Source: Cellulophaga sp. 20_2_10 (lineage in GTDB: Bacteria > Bacteroidota > Bacteroidia > Flavobacteriales > Flavobacteriaceae). Taken from it: a stretch of 64,000 bases of DNA. The notes below the pieces were generated by a model. The model saw only the letters and a list, made by a program, of their open reading frames with translations. It had not been told where the DNA came from and did not search any database. The stretch is taken from positions 62,001 to 126,000 of the forward strand of contig NZ_JAMCOJ010000006.1 of assembly GCF_023476645.1 (NCBI RefSeq). Direction: 5' to 3'. The position numbers and the translations under genes were made by a program. Shown one piece after another: positions 19,764 to 27,258 of the stretch (positions within the stretch are counted from its first letter, which is position 1; every line of letters starts with the position of its first letter).

Positions 19764-19937
19764 ATGGGCAAAAAGAAGGACAAGAAAAAAGAAAAAAAGG
19801 CATTAAAAAAATTACAAAAGGCTACTCCTAAAGTCGCTAATAAAGTAAAAAGTAAATGCTGTGATAAATACAAGAAATCTGAAAACAAGCGTTGTAAGAA
19901 ATGTCCTTGTTTTGATTTGCTTAAAAAAGTAGCATAA
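19764..19937 (+). CDS. Small Lys/Cys-rich protein
   Basis: 57 residues from ATG 19764 to TAA 19935-19937. The first 30 residues are almost all Lys, Asp and Ala (M-G-K-K-K-D-K-K-K-E-K-K). The end holds five cysteines in the pattern CC(x11)C(x2)CxC, within KSKCCDKY and RCKKCPCFDLLKK. That spacing suggests a metal-binding knuckle and the basic tail suggests nucleic-acid contact, but neither is shown. Similar very short proteins are, to my recollection, common in Bacteroidota. It follows ferritin by 75 bases, so a metal-related link is possible. Confidence 0.7.
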   Translation: MGKKKDKKKEKKALKKLQKATPKVANKVKSKCCDKYKKSENKRCKKCPCFDLLKKVA

Positions 19938-20111
19938 AGCTGTGCATTTTATCTAATTTACCTTTTTATTTACACACAGTTACTACTTCTTCAAGTATCT
20001 TTACCCAAAAAATTAGACTCCCTTTTATTTGCATTACTTTTTATTGCGTATGAGTTACGGTATGGTCTGGTTTTTGATTTATTTCGTACATACACAAAAC
20101 AATTAAATATT

Positions 20112-20588
20112 ATGAAACAATTAATAGTATTACTATTTGCAGTAAGTTTAGTTTCTTGCGGGGCATCTAAAACCGTTAGAACATCTAAAAAAGTAATTAA
20201 AGGAGAATGGACACTTAGTACCATTTCTTACAGTGAAGCGGGTGAATACAACGTTACACTTTTAAACGATGTATCTAAAGACTGTTTTGAGGGTAGTGCT
20301 TGGTCTTTTATCCCAAACAATAATACTGGTAAATACAGCATAAACAGTGCTAGTTGTGCAACAGGAGAGCGCGACTTTATTTTTACGATTCAAGAAATTG
20401 ACGAAACTACAGGTTTATACGACTTTTTACTTAAGCCAACAGACGCTAAGGGTAAAAGTCAAAACAATGTTGGTTTTAGATTATCACTTACATTATTAAC
20501 AGAGTCTAATATGAGCTGGACACAGACATTATCTGTAGATGGCAAACCATTTACGATTACAATGAATTTTACCAAAGGAAACTGGTAA
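20112..20588 (+). CDS. Lipocalin-like lipoprotein
   Basis: 158 residues with a lipobox ending in V-S-C-G, so it is a lipid-anchored envelope protein. The mature part begins GEWTLSTISY, the usual opening of Bacteroidota lipocalin-like (DUF4923/5004-type) beta-barrels, and continues with alternating beta strands; two mature cysteines may bridge. No ligand can be inferred. It lies 43 bases upstream of the OmpA gene, which suggests one transcript serving the outer membrane. Confidence 0.75.
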   Translation: MKQLIVLLFAVSLVSCGASKTVRTSKKVIKGEWTLSTISYSEAGEYNVTLLNDVSKDCFEGSAWSFIPNNNTGKYSINSASCATGERDFIFTIQEIDETTGLYDFLLKPTDAKGKSQNNVGFRLSLTLLTESNMSWTQTLSVDGKPFTITMNFTKGNW

Positions 20589-20631
20589 CAAACACAACCC
20601 ATTAATTATTAAATAATTTTAAAAAAAACAC

Positions 20632-21336
20632 ATGAAAACAACAATAAAAAAATTAACATTAGGTGCTTTTGCATTGGTATTAATGGCGAATTTTACAAGC
20701 TGTGATGCTGTACAAAACGCAAACAACAAACAAAAAGGTGGTGCAATAGGTGTTGCTGGTGGTGCGCTTTTAGGAGCTATAATTGGTAACAACGTTGGTA
20801 AAGGTAATAGCGAATTAGGTGCTGTTATTGGTGGTGTTGTTGGTGGTGGTGCTGGTGTACTTATTGGTAACAGAATGGACAAACAAGCTCAAAAAATCGA
20901 GAACGAAATTCCAGGTGCACAAGTAGAACGTGTAGACAACGGTATTGTTATTACTTTTGATGAGAACAGTGGTGTATTTTTTGACACAGCTAAATACAAT
21001 GTAAATACAGCTTCTAAAGCATCTTTAGATAAATTAGCAAATGTATTTAATGAGTATCCAGATACAAACATATTAGTTGTTGGCCATACAGATAGTTCTG
21101 GTGCTGCAGATTACAACATGACGTTGTCTAAAAACAGAGCAAATGCGGTAACATCTTACTTGCAAACAAAAGGTTTAGCTTCTAGTAGATTTACAACACA
21201 GTGGTTTGGAGAAGAGCAACCAACTAATGATAATACTACTGCAGAAGGTAGAGCAAAAAACAGAAGAGTTAACGTTGCTATTTTACCTAATGAGAAAATG
21301 ATAAATGATGCTAAAATGCAGTCTGGCGAAAACTAG
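20632..21336 (+). CDS. OmpA family lipoprotein with glycine zipper
   Basis: 234 residues. The N-terminal signal ends in T-S-C-D, a lipobox. A glycine-zipper membrane segment follows (GGAIGVAGGALLGAIIGNNV, then GAVIGGVVGGGAGVLIGNRM) at about 40-85. The C-terminal OmpA domain (about 105-225) has the peptidoglycan-binding motif VVGHTDSSGAADYNMTLSKN with Asp and Arg ligands and ends in AKNRRVNVAI. It anchors the outer membrane to peptidoglycan. It resembles YiaD-type lipoproteins. Confidence 0.9.
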   Translation: MKTTIKKLTLGAFALVLMANFTSCDAVQNANNKQKGGAIGVAGGALLGAIIGNNVGKGNSELGAVIGGVVGGGAGVLIGNRMDKQAQKIENEIPGAQVERVDNGIVITFDENSGVFFDTAKYNVNTASKASLDKLANVFNEYPDTNILVVGHTDSSGAADYNMTLSKNRANAVTSYLQTKGLASSRFTTQWFGEEQPTNDNTTAEGRAKNRRVNVAILPNEKMINDAKMQSGEN

Positions 21337-21387
21337 AAAATTTATAGCATAGAAATTCGATTAAATCAATTGAGTTAAATATATTAG

Positions 21388-21424
21388 AGACCTTATAAAA
21401 CTAAATTTTATAAGGTCTTTTTTA
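21388..21424 (+). terminator. Terminator or regulatory hairpin abutting the tex start codon
   Basis: GACCTTATAAAA pairs with TTTTATAAGGTC around CTAAA and is followed by TTTTTTT; the T-run ends two bases before the ATG of tex at 21425. Confidence 0.85.
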
Positions 21425-23548
21425 ATGATAAAATATATACTTAAACACACGCAGTTACCAGAACTAAGTGTAAAAAATACTATAGAGCTTTTAAATCAAG
21501 ATTGCACCATTCCTTTTATATCTAGATACCGTAAAGAAAAAACCGGAAACTTAGACGAGGTTCAAATTGGTGACATTGTGACCTACAAAACACAATTTGA
21601 GGCTTTAGAAAAAAGAAAAATTGCCATTACTAAGGCATTGCAAGAGCAAGATGTTCTAACTCCAGAGCTCCAAGCTAAAATTAACGCTACAGACAACCTT
21701 ACTACCTTAGAAGATCTTTACTTGCCTTTTAAGAAAAAGCGTAAGACAAAGGCCGAAACCGCTATTAAGAACGGTTTAGAACCTTTGGCTAAAATAATAA
21801 TGGCACAGCGTAATGATGAAATTGAATATACTGCTTCTAAATATTTAAATGATGAAATTAGCAATGAAGATTTGGCTTTGGAAGGCGCCAGACATATTAT
21901 TGCTGAATGGATTAATGAGCGTAGCGATATTAGAAACGGATTGCGGTACCAGCTCGAAAATTATGCACTAATTACCACTAAAGTAATTGGCACCAAAAAG
22001 GACGACGAAAAAGCACAAAAATTTAGAGATTATTTTGATTGGAGCGAAGCGCTAAAACGATCTCCATCTCACAGGCTTTTAGCCATTTTAAGAGCAGAGA
22101 AAGAAGGTTTTATTCGTGTTAAAATAGAAATAGATACAGAACGTGCTTTAGAAAAAATTGAAAGTCGCATTATAAAAAGTCATAATGCCTGTGGCAAACA
22201 AATAGAACTTGCCATACAAGATGCTTATAAAAGGCTACTACTCCCCTCTTTGTCTAACGAGCTTTTAAAAAATGCCAAAGAAAAAGCAGATGCAGAAGCT
22301 ATAGCTGTATTTTCTAAAAACTTAAAGCAATTACTATTAGGTTCTCCTTTAGGCGAAAAAAGAATTTTAGCCTTAGATCCTGGTTTTAGATCTGGTTGTA
22401 AATTGGTGTGTTTAGATGCGCAAGGAGATTTAATACACAACGAAACTATTTACCCGCACGCACCACAAAATAAAAGTACAGAAGCTATTGAAAAAATTAG
22501 TTTTTTAGTAGACAAATTTAAAATTGAAGCTATTGCGATTGGTAATGGTACAGCCTCTAGAGAAACAGAGCAATTGGTAAACGGCATACCGTTTAAAAAC
22601 CCAGTAGAAGTTTTTGTGGTAAGCGAGGCAGGCGCATCTATATACTCGGCTTCTAAAATAGCTAGGGACGAGTTTCCAGATTATGATGTTACCGTACGTG
22701 GCGCCGTTTCTATTGGCCGTAGATTGGCAGACCCCTTAGCAGAATTGGTTAAAATAGATGCCAAATCTATTGGTGTTGGGCAATACCAACATGATGTAGA
22801 CCAAAGCAAACTAAAACAATCTTTAGATACCGTTGTAGAGAGTTGTGTAAACTCGGTTGGTGTAAATATAAACACTGCAAGCACATCTTTACTTAGCTAT
22901 GTGTCTGGTATTGGCCCAAAACTTGCCGAAAATATTGTTGCTTACCGTAATGAAAACGGTGCATTTACGAACCGAACAGCCATAAAAAAAGTACCGCGAT
23001 TGGGCGGAAAAGCCTACGAGCAAGGAGCTGCTTTTTTACGAATTAAAAATGCCAAAAATCCCTTAGACAATTCTGCCGTACACCCAGAAAGTTATAGCAT
23101 AGTACAGCAAATAACTAAAGATGCTAAAATTAGTATTTCGGAGTTAATTGGGAACAAAGAAGTTTTGCAAAAAGTAGATCTTCAAAACTATTGTACAGAC
23201 ACCGTTGGCTTACCTACATTACAAGATATTGTAAAAGAGCTAGAAAAACCAGGATTGGATATTAGAGAAAAAGCCAAGGCATTTTCTTTTAATCAAGATA
23301 TACGGTCTATAACAGATCTTGTTGTTGGGCAGTTGCTACCTGGTATTGTAAATAACATTACCAATTTTGGTTGCTTTGTAGATGTTGGTATTAAAGAAAG
23401 TGGCTTAATACACATTTCTAATATGTCTACTACTTTTGTAAAAGACGTAAATGAACACGTTAGTTTACAACAACAAATTATAGTAAAAGTGTTAGAGGTA
23501 GATGTGGCACGCAAACGCATACAATTAGCGTTGCACAAAAATATGTAA
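21425..23548 (+). CDS. tex: Tex family RNA-binding protein
   Basis: 707 residues, ATG start giving the usual family N-terminus (ELSVKNTIELL ... TIPFISRYRKEKTGNLDE). Domains in order: Tex N-terminal helical region, YqgF/RuvX-like RNase H fold (about 320-450, with ILALDPGFRSGCK), helix-hairpin-helix repeats near 490-560 (VSGIGPKLAENIV), and a C-terminal S1 RNA-binding domain (GIVNNITNFGCFVDVGIKES). Tex binds nucleic acid and is linked to transcription quality control. The upstream hairpin leaves no room for an ordinary leader. Confidence 0.94.
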   Translation: MIKYILKHTQLPELSVKNTIELLNQDCTIPFISRYRKEKTGNLDEVQIGDIVTYKTQFEALEKRKIAITKALQEQDVLTPELQAKINATDNLTTLEDLYLPFKKKRKTKAETAIKNGLEPLAKIIMAQRNDEIEYTASKYLNDEISNEDLALEGARHIIAEWINERSDIRNGLRYQLENYALITTKVIGTKKDDEKAQKFRDYFDWSEALKRSPSHRLLAILRAEKEGFIRVKIEIDTERALEKIESRIIKSHNACGKQIELAIQDAYKRLLLPSLSNELLKNAKEKADAEAIAVFSKNLKQLLLGSPLGEKRILALDPGFRSGCKLVCLDAQGDLIHNETIYPHAPQNKSTEAIEKISFLVDKFKIEAIAIGNGTASRETEQLVNGIPFKNPVEVFVVSEAGASIYSASKIARDEFPDYDVTVRGAVSIGRRLADPLAELVKIDAKSIGVGQYQHDVDQSKLKQSLDTVVESCVNSVGVNINTASTSLLSYVSGIGPKLAENIVAYRNENGAFTNRTAIKKVPRLGGKAYEQGAAFLRIKNAKNPLDNSAVHPESYSIVQQITKDAKISISELIGNKEVLQKVDLQNYCTDTVGLPTLQDIVKELEKPGLDIREKAKAFSFNQDIRSITDLVVGQLLPGIVNNITNFGCFVDVGIKESGLIHISNMSTTFVKDVNEHVSLQQQIIVKVLEVDVARKRIQLALHKNM

Positions 23549-23550
23549 TA

Positions 23551-23589
23551 CAAAAAAGGCTTTCTAGTTTTACCCAGAAAGCCTTTTTA
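23551..23589. terminator. Bidirectional hairpin terminator between tex and ssb
   Basis: AAAAAGGCTTTCT and AGAAAGCCTTTTT pair around a 10-base loop. Confidence 0.9.
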
Positions 23590-23612
23590 TTTGGTTAGCG
23601 TTTATTTAATTC

Positions 23613-23948
23613 TTATCCTTTACCAAGCATTAAAATCTCATTACAATTAATTTCTGTAGTGTATTTTTTTTCACCTTCTTTGGTCTCGTAAGATCTATTT
23701 ACCAATTTGCCCTCTAAGGCAATTTCTTTTCCTTTAGTTAGGTAGTTTTCTACAATTTCTGCGGTTTTACCCCAAGCAACAACATTGTGCCATTGGGTAT
23801 CTGTTACTTTTTCGCCAGCAGCGTTTTTATACGTCTCGTTGGTAGCTACAGAAAAGCGTGCAAGCTTTTTACCGCCATCTAAGTTCATAATTTCTGGATC
23901 GTTACCTAAGTTCCCAATTAACTGTACTCTGTTTCTAAGTGCGTTCAT
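23613..23948 (-). CDS. ssb: Single-stranded DNA-binding protein, short form
   Basis: 111 residues, ATG start. It is an OB fold over its full length (RNRVQLIGNLGNDPE, FSVATNETY, WHNVVAWGKTAEIVENYLTKG, EGKLVNRSYE). The disordered linker and acidic D-D-I-P-F tip that recruit partner proteins in housekeeping SSB are absent, so this is likely a paralogue. It is the last core gene before the plus-strand accessory island and is divergently arranged from it. Confidence 0.9.
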   Translation of the reverse strand: MNALRNRVQLIGNLGNDPEIMNLDGGKKLARFSVATNETYKNAAGEKVTDTQWHNVVAWGKTAEIVENYLTKGKEIALEGKLVNRSYETKEGEKKYTTEINCNEILMLGKG

Positions 23949-24116
23949 ACTATGTGTGTTTTAATGTTTAACAGTTATTACTACCAAAGCACTATTGCAA
24001 TGGCACTGCAAACCTAAAACCGCAACCAAACTTTATACGGTTACAAAGCGCTTACTTTCGGTTGTAACTATTTGTAGTCGTTTAAAAGTGATAAAAAAAA
24101 CAGAATAAATGTACCG
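23949..24116. other. Gap between ssb and the first direct repeat
   Basis: Non-coding, 168 bases. It must hold the ssb promoter and marks the left edge of the island. No convincing TAnnTTTG box or known repeat was identified here; GGTTACAAAG-like and GGTTGTAACT stretches at about 24039-24068 suggest a weak inverted repeat only. Confidence 0.4.
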
Positions 24117-24309
24117 CAGATTTCACCTATTCTAGAGCATAGTATACATAAAATTGGGCCAATTACACATTTCCGTAATTGTGGTACAGAAAATAGTTTT
24201 AAATTGTGAGAAAAATAGAAACCAAACAAACAACTAGAAATGTAAAACGTGCGTTTACATAGCCCTATGGGTGGAATAAACGCAATACATTGCGGTTACT
24301 GACTAGTTA
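24117..24309 (+). repeat. 193-bp direct repeat, left copy (DR1)
   Basis: The same 193 bases recur at 29124-29316 with nine substitutions and no gaps by direct alignment (about 95 percent). Near its right end are two inverted repeats: GCGTTTA (24251-24257) with TAAACGC (24277-24283), and CGCAAT-AC-ATTGCG directly after. It ends about 30 bases before the start codon of the SH3 gene. With DR2 it bounds a 5.0-kb segment that carries the SH3 gene and the OLD nuclease/helicase pair. Confidence 0.95.
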
Positions 24310-24338
24310 AGGGCAATACGAAAAAAACATAACGCACA

Positions 24339-25304
24339 ATGAAACAATTATTTACACTTATATTTTTCTTTACTTTTCTATTCTCATTTGCTCAAACGAA
24401 TTCAAACCACGTTTACGTAAGTGGCTATTATCGAAGTAACGGTACTTATGTAAAAGGTCATTATAGAACAGCGCCAAATAGTACGAATAGAGATAATTTT
24501 TCAACTCGTGGAAACACCAATCCTTACACAAGTCAAGCCGGTTATATAACACCTGACAGTAATACATCTTCGACATATACACAAAGCTCATATTCAAGTC
24601 CAACTTATTCAAGTTCTTCTTATAACAGAACAAATAATTCATCATCTAATACAACCTATTCGACTAATTCGTCAAACAATTCAAATACTACAACAGCAGA
24701 AACGACTACTGTTAATGAAATCTTTGATATTGATGTTTCAAAAATCTATGCGCTACCCAGTAAATATGTTTCAGCACGCAATGCGAATTTGAGATTAGGT
24801 CCAACTACAATAACAAATGTTCTCACTACGATTGAGCGTAATCATAAAATAAGAATAATTGATAATTCAACATATAGTTCTTGGACAAAAATAATTGTTG
24901 AAGTCGATGATGGTTTTTATATCGGATTTTTAAGTAATAGTTTAATTACTGATAATAAAATTAAGGACGATGAACAAGAAAATGGCCCGACTTCGATAGT
25001 AAAAAGTTTCTTGAAACATTTAGGAGATGAAGAATTTTATAGTGCATTTTCATTAACAAATAATCCGAGTTGGAATAAAAATGGTGGCTACAGTTGGTTT
25101 TCGTCAACTGATGCATATGGCGGAATTGATGATGTAACTATCTATGAAGTTAGGCTTGAGAATGCTTATGATGACCAAGCAGTTGTGTTTGCAGATTATT
25201 ATGCAAGCGACCCATTGCACACTTCTCGTCGCTGGAAACAGATTGTGATTTTAGAATATCAATACGGAAAATGGAAAATAGTTCGGACAAAGCTGGCGGA
25301 GTAG
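24339..25304 (+). CDS. Secreted SH3-domain protein with Ser/Thr/Asn-rich region
   Basis: 321 residues with a signal peptide ending SFAQ. Residues 25-60 (VYVSGYYRSNGTYVKGHYRT) match a short motif common in Bacteroidota secreted proteins. Residues about 70-125 are a low-complexity Ser/Thr/Asn/Tyr stretch, probably a flexible linker. An SH3b-like domain follows (YVSARNANLRLGPTTITNVL) and then an unknown C-terminal alpha-beta domain with two Trp-rich strands. It is probably periplasmic or surface-bound and may bind peptidoglycan. First gene of the island, directly behind DR1. Confidence 0.75.
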   Translation: MKQLFTLIFFFTFLFSFAQTNSNHVYVSGYYRSNGTYVKGHYRTAPNSTNRDNFSTRGNTNPYTSQAGYITPDSNTSSTYTQSSYSSPTYSSSSYNRTNNSSSNTTYSTNSSNNSNTTTAETTTVNEIFDIDVSKIYALPSKYVSARNANLRLGPTTITNVLTTIERNHKIRIIDNSTYSSWTKIIVEVDDGFYIGFLSNSLITDNKIKDDEQENGPTSIVKSFLKHLGDEEFYSAFSLTNNPSWNKNGGYSWFSSTDAYGGIDDVTIYEVRLENAYDDQAVVFADYYASDPLHTSRRWKQIVILEYQYGKWKIVRTKLAE

Positions 25305-25310
25305 TACTGC

Positions 25311-25510
25311 CCTAACAACGTATAAAAATAATAGGGTCATAAGTGCTTAACCCAATGGCATAGGCACTTTCACGAGGTCGCCAAATTTTTAAATTTGGCT
25401 TTTGAAAAAAATAAGATAAAAAGAAAAATTTAAAAATTCGGCTCGTGTATAATCCGAAACGATAGCGTCTTTTTACAAGCTACGTTTCATATACGGAGAC
25501 GTTGTGCTTC
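25311..25510 (+). repeat. attC-like junction palindrome, site 1
   Basis: The left arm TAACAACGTATAAAAAT starts at 25313, nine bases after the SH3 stop. The right arm CATATACGGAGACGTTGTGC is at 25488-25507, 33 bases before the next start. ACAACGT pairs perfectly with ACGTTGT and GTATA with TATAC, with a four-base asymmetry on the right side. The middle holds a GCCAAATTT/AAATTTGGC stem. Of the sites in the island this one is the most regular. Confidence 0.6.
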
Positions 25511-25539
25511 ATGCAAAAAAACACTAAAAACGAAATAAA

Positions 25540-27258
25540 TTGATAGTTAAAGAAATCGGAATAAATAATTATAGAAATCTTGATTCATGTTCGATTTATT
25601 TTGAAGATGATTGCAATTTTATAGTTGGAGAAAACAATATTGGAAAGTCTAATTCACTTCGCCTTTTAAATACTTTATTTAATTTCCGTGCTTTTAATTT
25701 TGAGGATTTTACCAACATTAATAATCCTATAGAAATAAAATTAAAATTAAAACTTGCAGAAGTAGAAATTGGACACTTTGAAGACCTTTTCGATATAGAA
25801 GACTCTTCCATTATCAATATAAAATGCATACAACTTTCGCCTGATGACAATTTAGATTTTTATCATTTAGAAACAGACACATACATTTTACCATCTCTTA
25901 TCAAAAATATAAATTATGTTTTTTATGATTCAATAAGAAATCCTATTTCAGAAATATCATTTGATAAAGGAAAGGGAGCCGGTAAATTCCTAGTTTCTTT
26001 AGTAAAGATTTATTTAAATAATAAAGAGCAATCTTCTTCAGATTTTATTGATGAATCAAAATTAACTGACCTACTTGGAGATGTTAACTCAAAAATTAAA
26101 AAAATAAAAGGATTTGAAGAATATGGTATTAATGCTGTAATAGATGAAGATTTAGAAAGACTGCTTCCAAACATGATTGCGCTAAAAGATTTGAATGGCA
26201 ACTTATTGAATAAAAGTGGATATGGAATTCAGTTTTTGATTCTTGTTACTCTTTCTATTTTAGAGAAAATACAATTTATTATTGAAAAAAGAGGTGATAA
26301 AGGAATTTTTGAAAATGAAGAAAATGGTAATAAAGAAATCTCTCTATTAATTGGTTTAGATGAACCAGAGATACATCTTCACCCCTATATGCAGAGGTCA
26401 TTGGTTAAATACTTAAAATCGATAATTAACAATAAAAATCAACAATTTAATGAATTAATCAAAGAACTATTTGGAATTGATAAAATCAATGGGCAAATAA
26501 TTATAGCAACTCATTCGCCAAGTATTCTTCTTAATGATTACAAGCAGATAATAAGGTTTTACGTAGATGAAAATCTTAAAACAAAAGTAATTTCTGGACA
26601 AGAATTAAGCTTATCTGCACAACATTCAAATCATTTATTATTAAGCTTTCCGTTTATTAAAGAAGCTTTTTTTTCAAAAGCCGTTATTTTTGTTGAAGGA
26701 GTATCCGAAGAAGGGAGCTTTGATAATTTTTCAACCAAAATAAATATAAATTTAGATGATTTAGGTATTGGAGTAATTCAATCTCGAGGGGGCAAAATAA
26801 GAACAATAGAAATATTGGTTGAACTTGCTTCAAAATTCATGATTAAAGCTATAGGTATTGGAGATAGAGATAATACTTCATCTGTTAATCATCCAATCTA
26901 TATTACAAATAAGAGAGATTTTGAAGATGAAATAGTTTCTCTATTAGATATTGGAAAAGAAAGTATTTTAAGAGAGTTAGTAATCCAATATGAAAATGAA
27001 AATGCAACAGTTCAATTTACAAAATTGAATAAATGTATTAGAACTTACGCATTAGAAGTTACAGAATATACTCAAAACATAAGACTTTCAGATTTACAGA
27101 ATACAGATTTAACAAACCTTAAACCATTTTATTTAGCTTGGTTCAGTAGTAATAAAGGTTATCCATTAGGTAAATTAATAAGTGAAAAGTTAGACGGTTC
27201 AGAAATACCTTCTATCTATAAAACTGTAATTAATCAAGCCAAAGAACTCTTAAGCTAA
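25540..27258 (+). CDS. Class 2 OLD family ATP-dependent nuclease (GajA-like)
   Basis: 572 residues from a TTG; an in-frame stop lies 15 bases upstream so no other start fits. N-terminal ABC-type ATPase: Walker A G-E-N-N-I-G-K-S near residue 30, Walker B LIGLDEPEIHLHP near 271, and switch histidine IIATHSPS near 321. C-terminal TOPRIM nuclease: V-I-F-V-E-G near 382 and G-D-R-D-N near 440, supplying the metal-binding Glu and Asp residues. Length is close to GajA of the Gabija anti-phage system, where the protein nicks or cuts DNA when nucleotide pools fall. It overlaps the helicase gene by one base, the defining neighbourhood of class 2 OLD proteins. Family sure; defence role inferred from the pair. 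Confidence 0.85.
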   Translation: MIVKEIGINNYRNLDSCSIYFEDDCNFIVGENNIGKSNSLRLLNTLFNFRAFNFEDFTNINNPIEIKLKLKLAEVEIGHFEDLFDIEDSSIINIKCIQLSPDDNLDFYHLETDTYILPSLIKNINYVFYDSIRNPISEISFDKGKGAGKFLVSLVKIYLNNKEQSSSDFIDESKLTDLLGDVNSKIKKIKGFEEYGINAVIDEDLERLLPNMIALKDLNGNLLNKSGYGIQFLILVTLSILEKIQFIIEKRGDKGIFENEENGNKEISLLIGLDEPEIHLHPYMQRSLVKYLKSIINNKNQQFNELIKELFGIDKINGQIIIATHSPSILLNDYKQIIRFYVDENLKTKVISGQELSLSAQHSNHLLLSFPFIKEAFFSKAVIFVEGVSEEGSFDNFSTKININLDDLGIGVIQSRGGKIRTIEILVELASKFMIKAIGIGDRDNTSSVNHPIYITNKRDFEDEIVSLLDIGKESILRELVIQYENENATVQFTKLNKCIRTYALEVTEYTQNIRLSDLQNTDLTNLKPFYLAWFSSNKGYPLGKLISEKLDGSEIPSIYKTVINQAKELLS

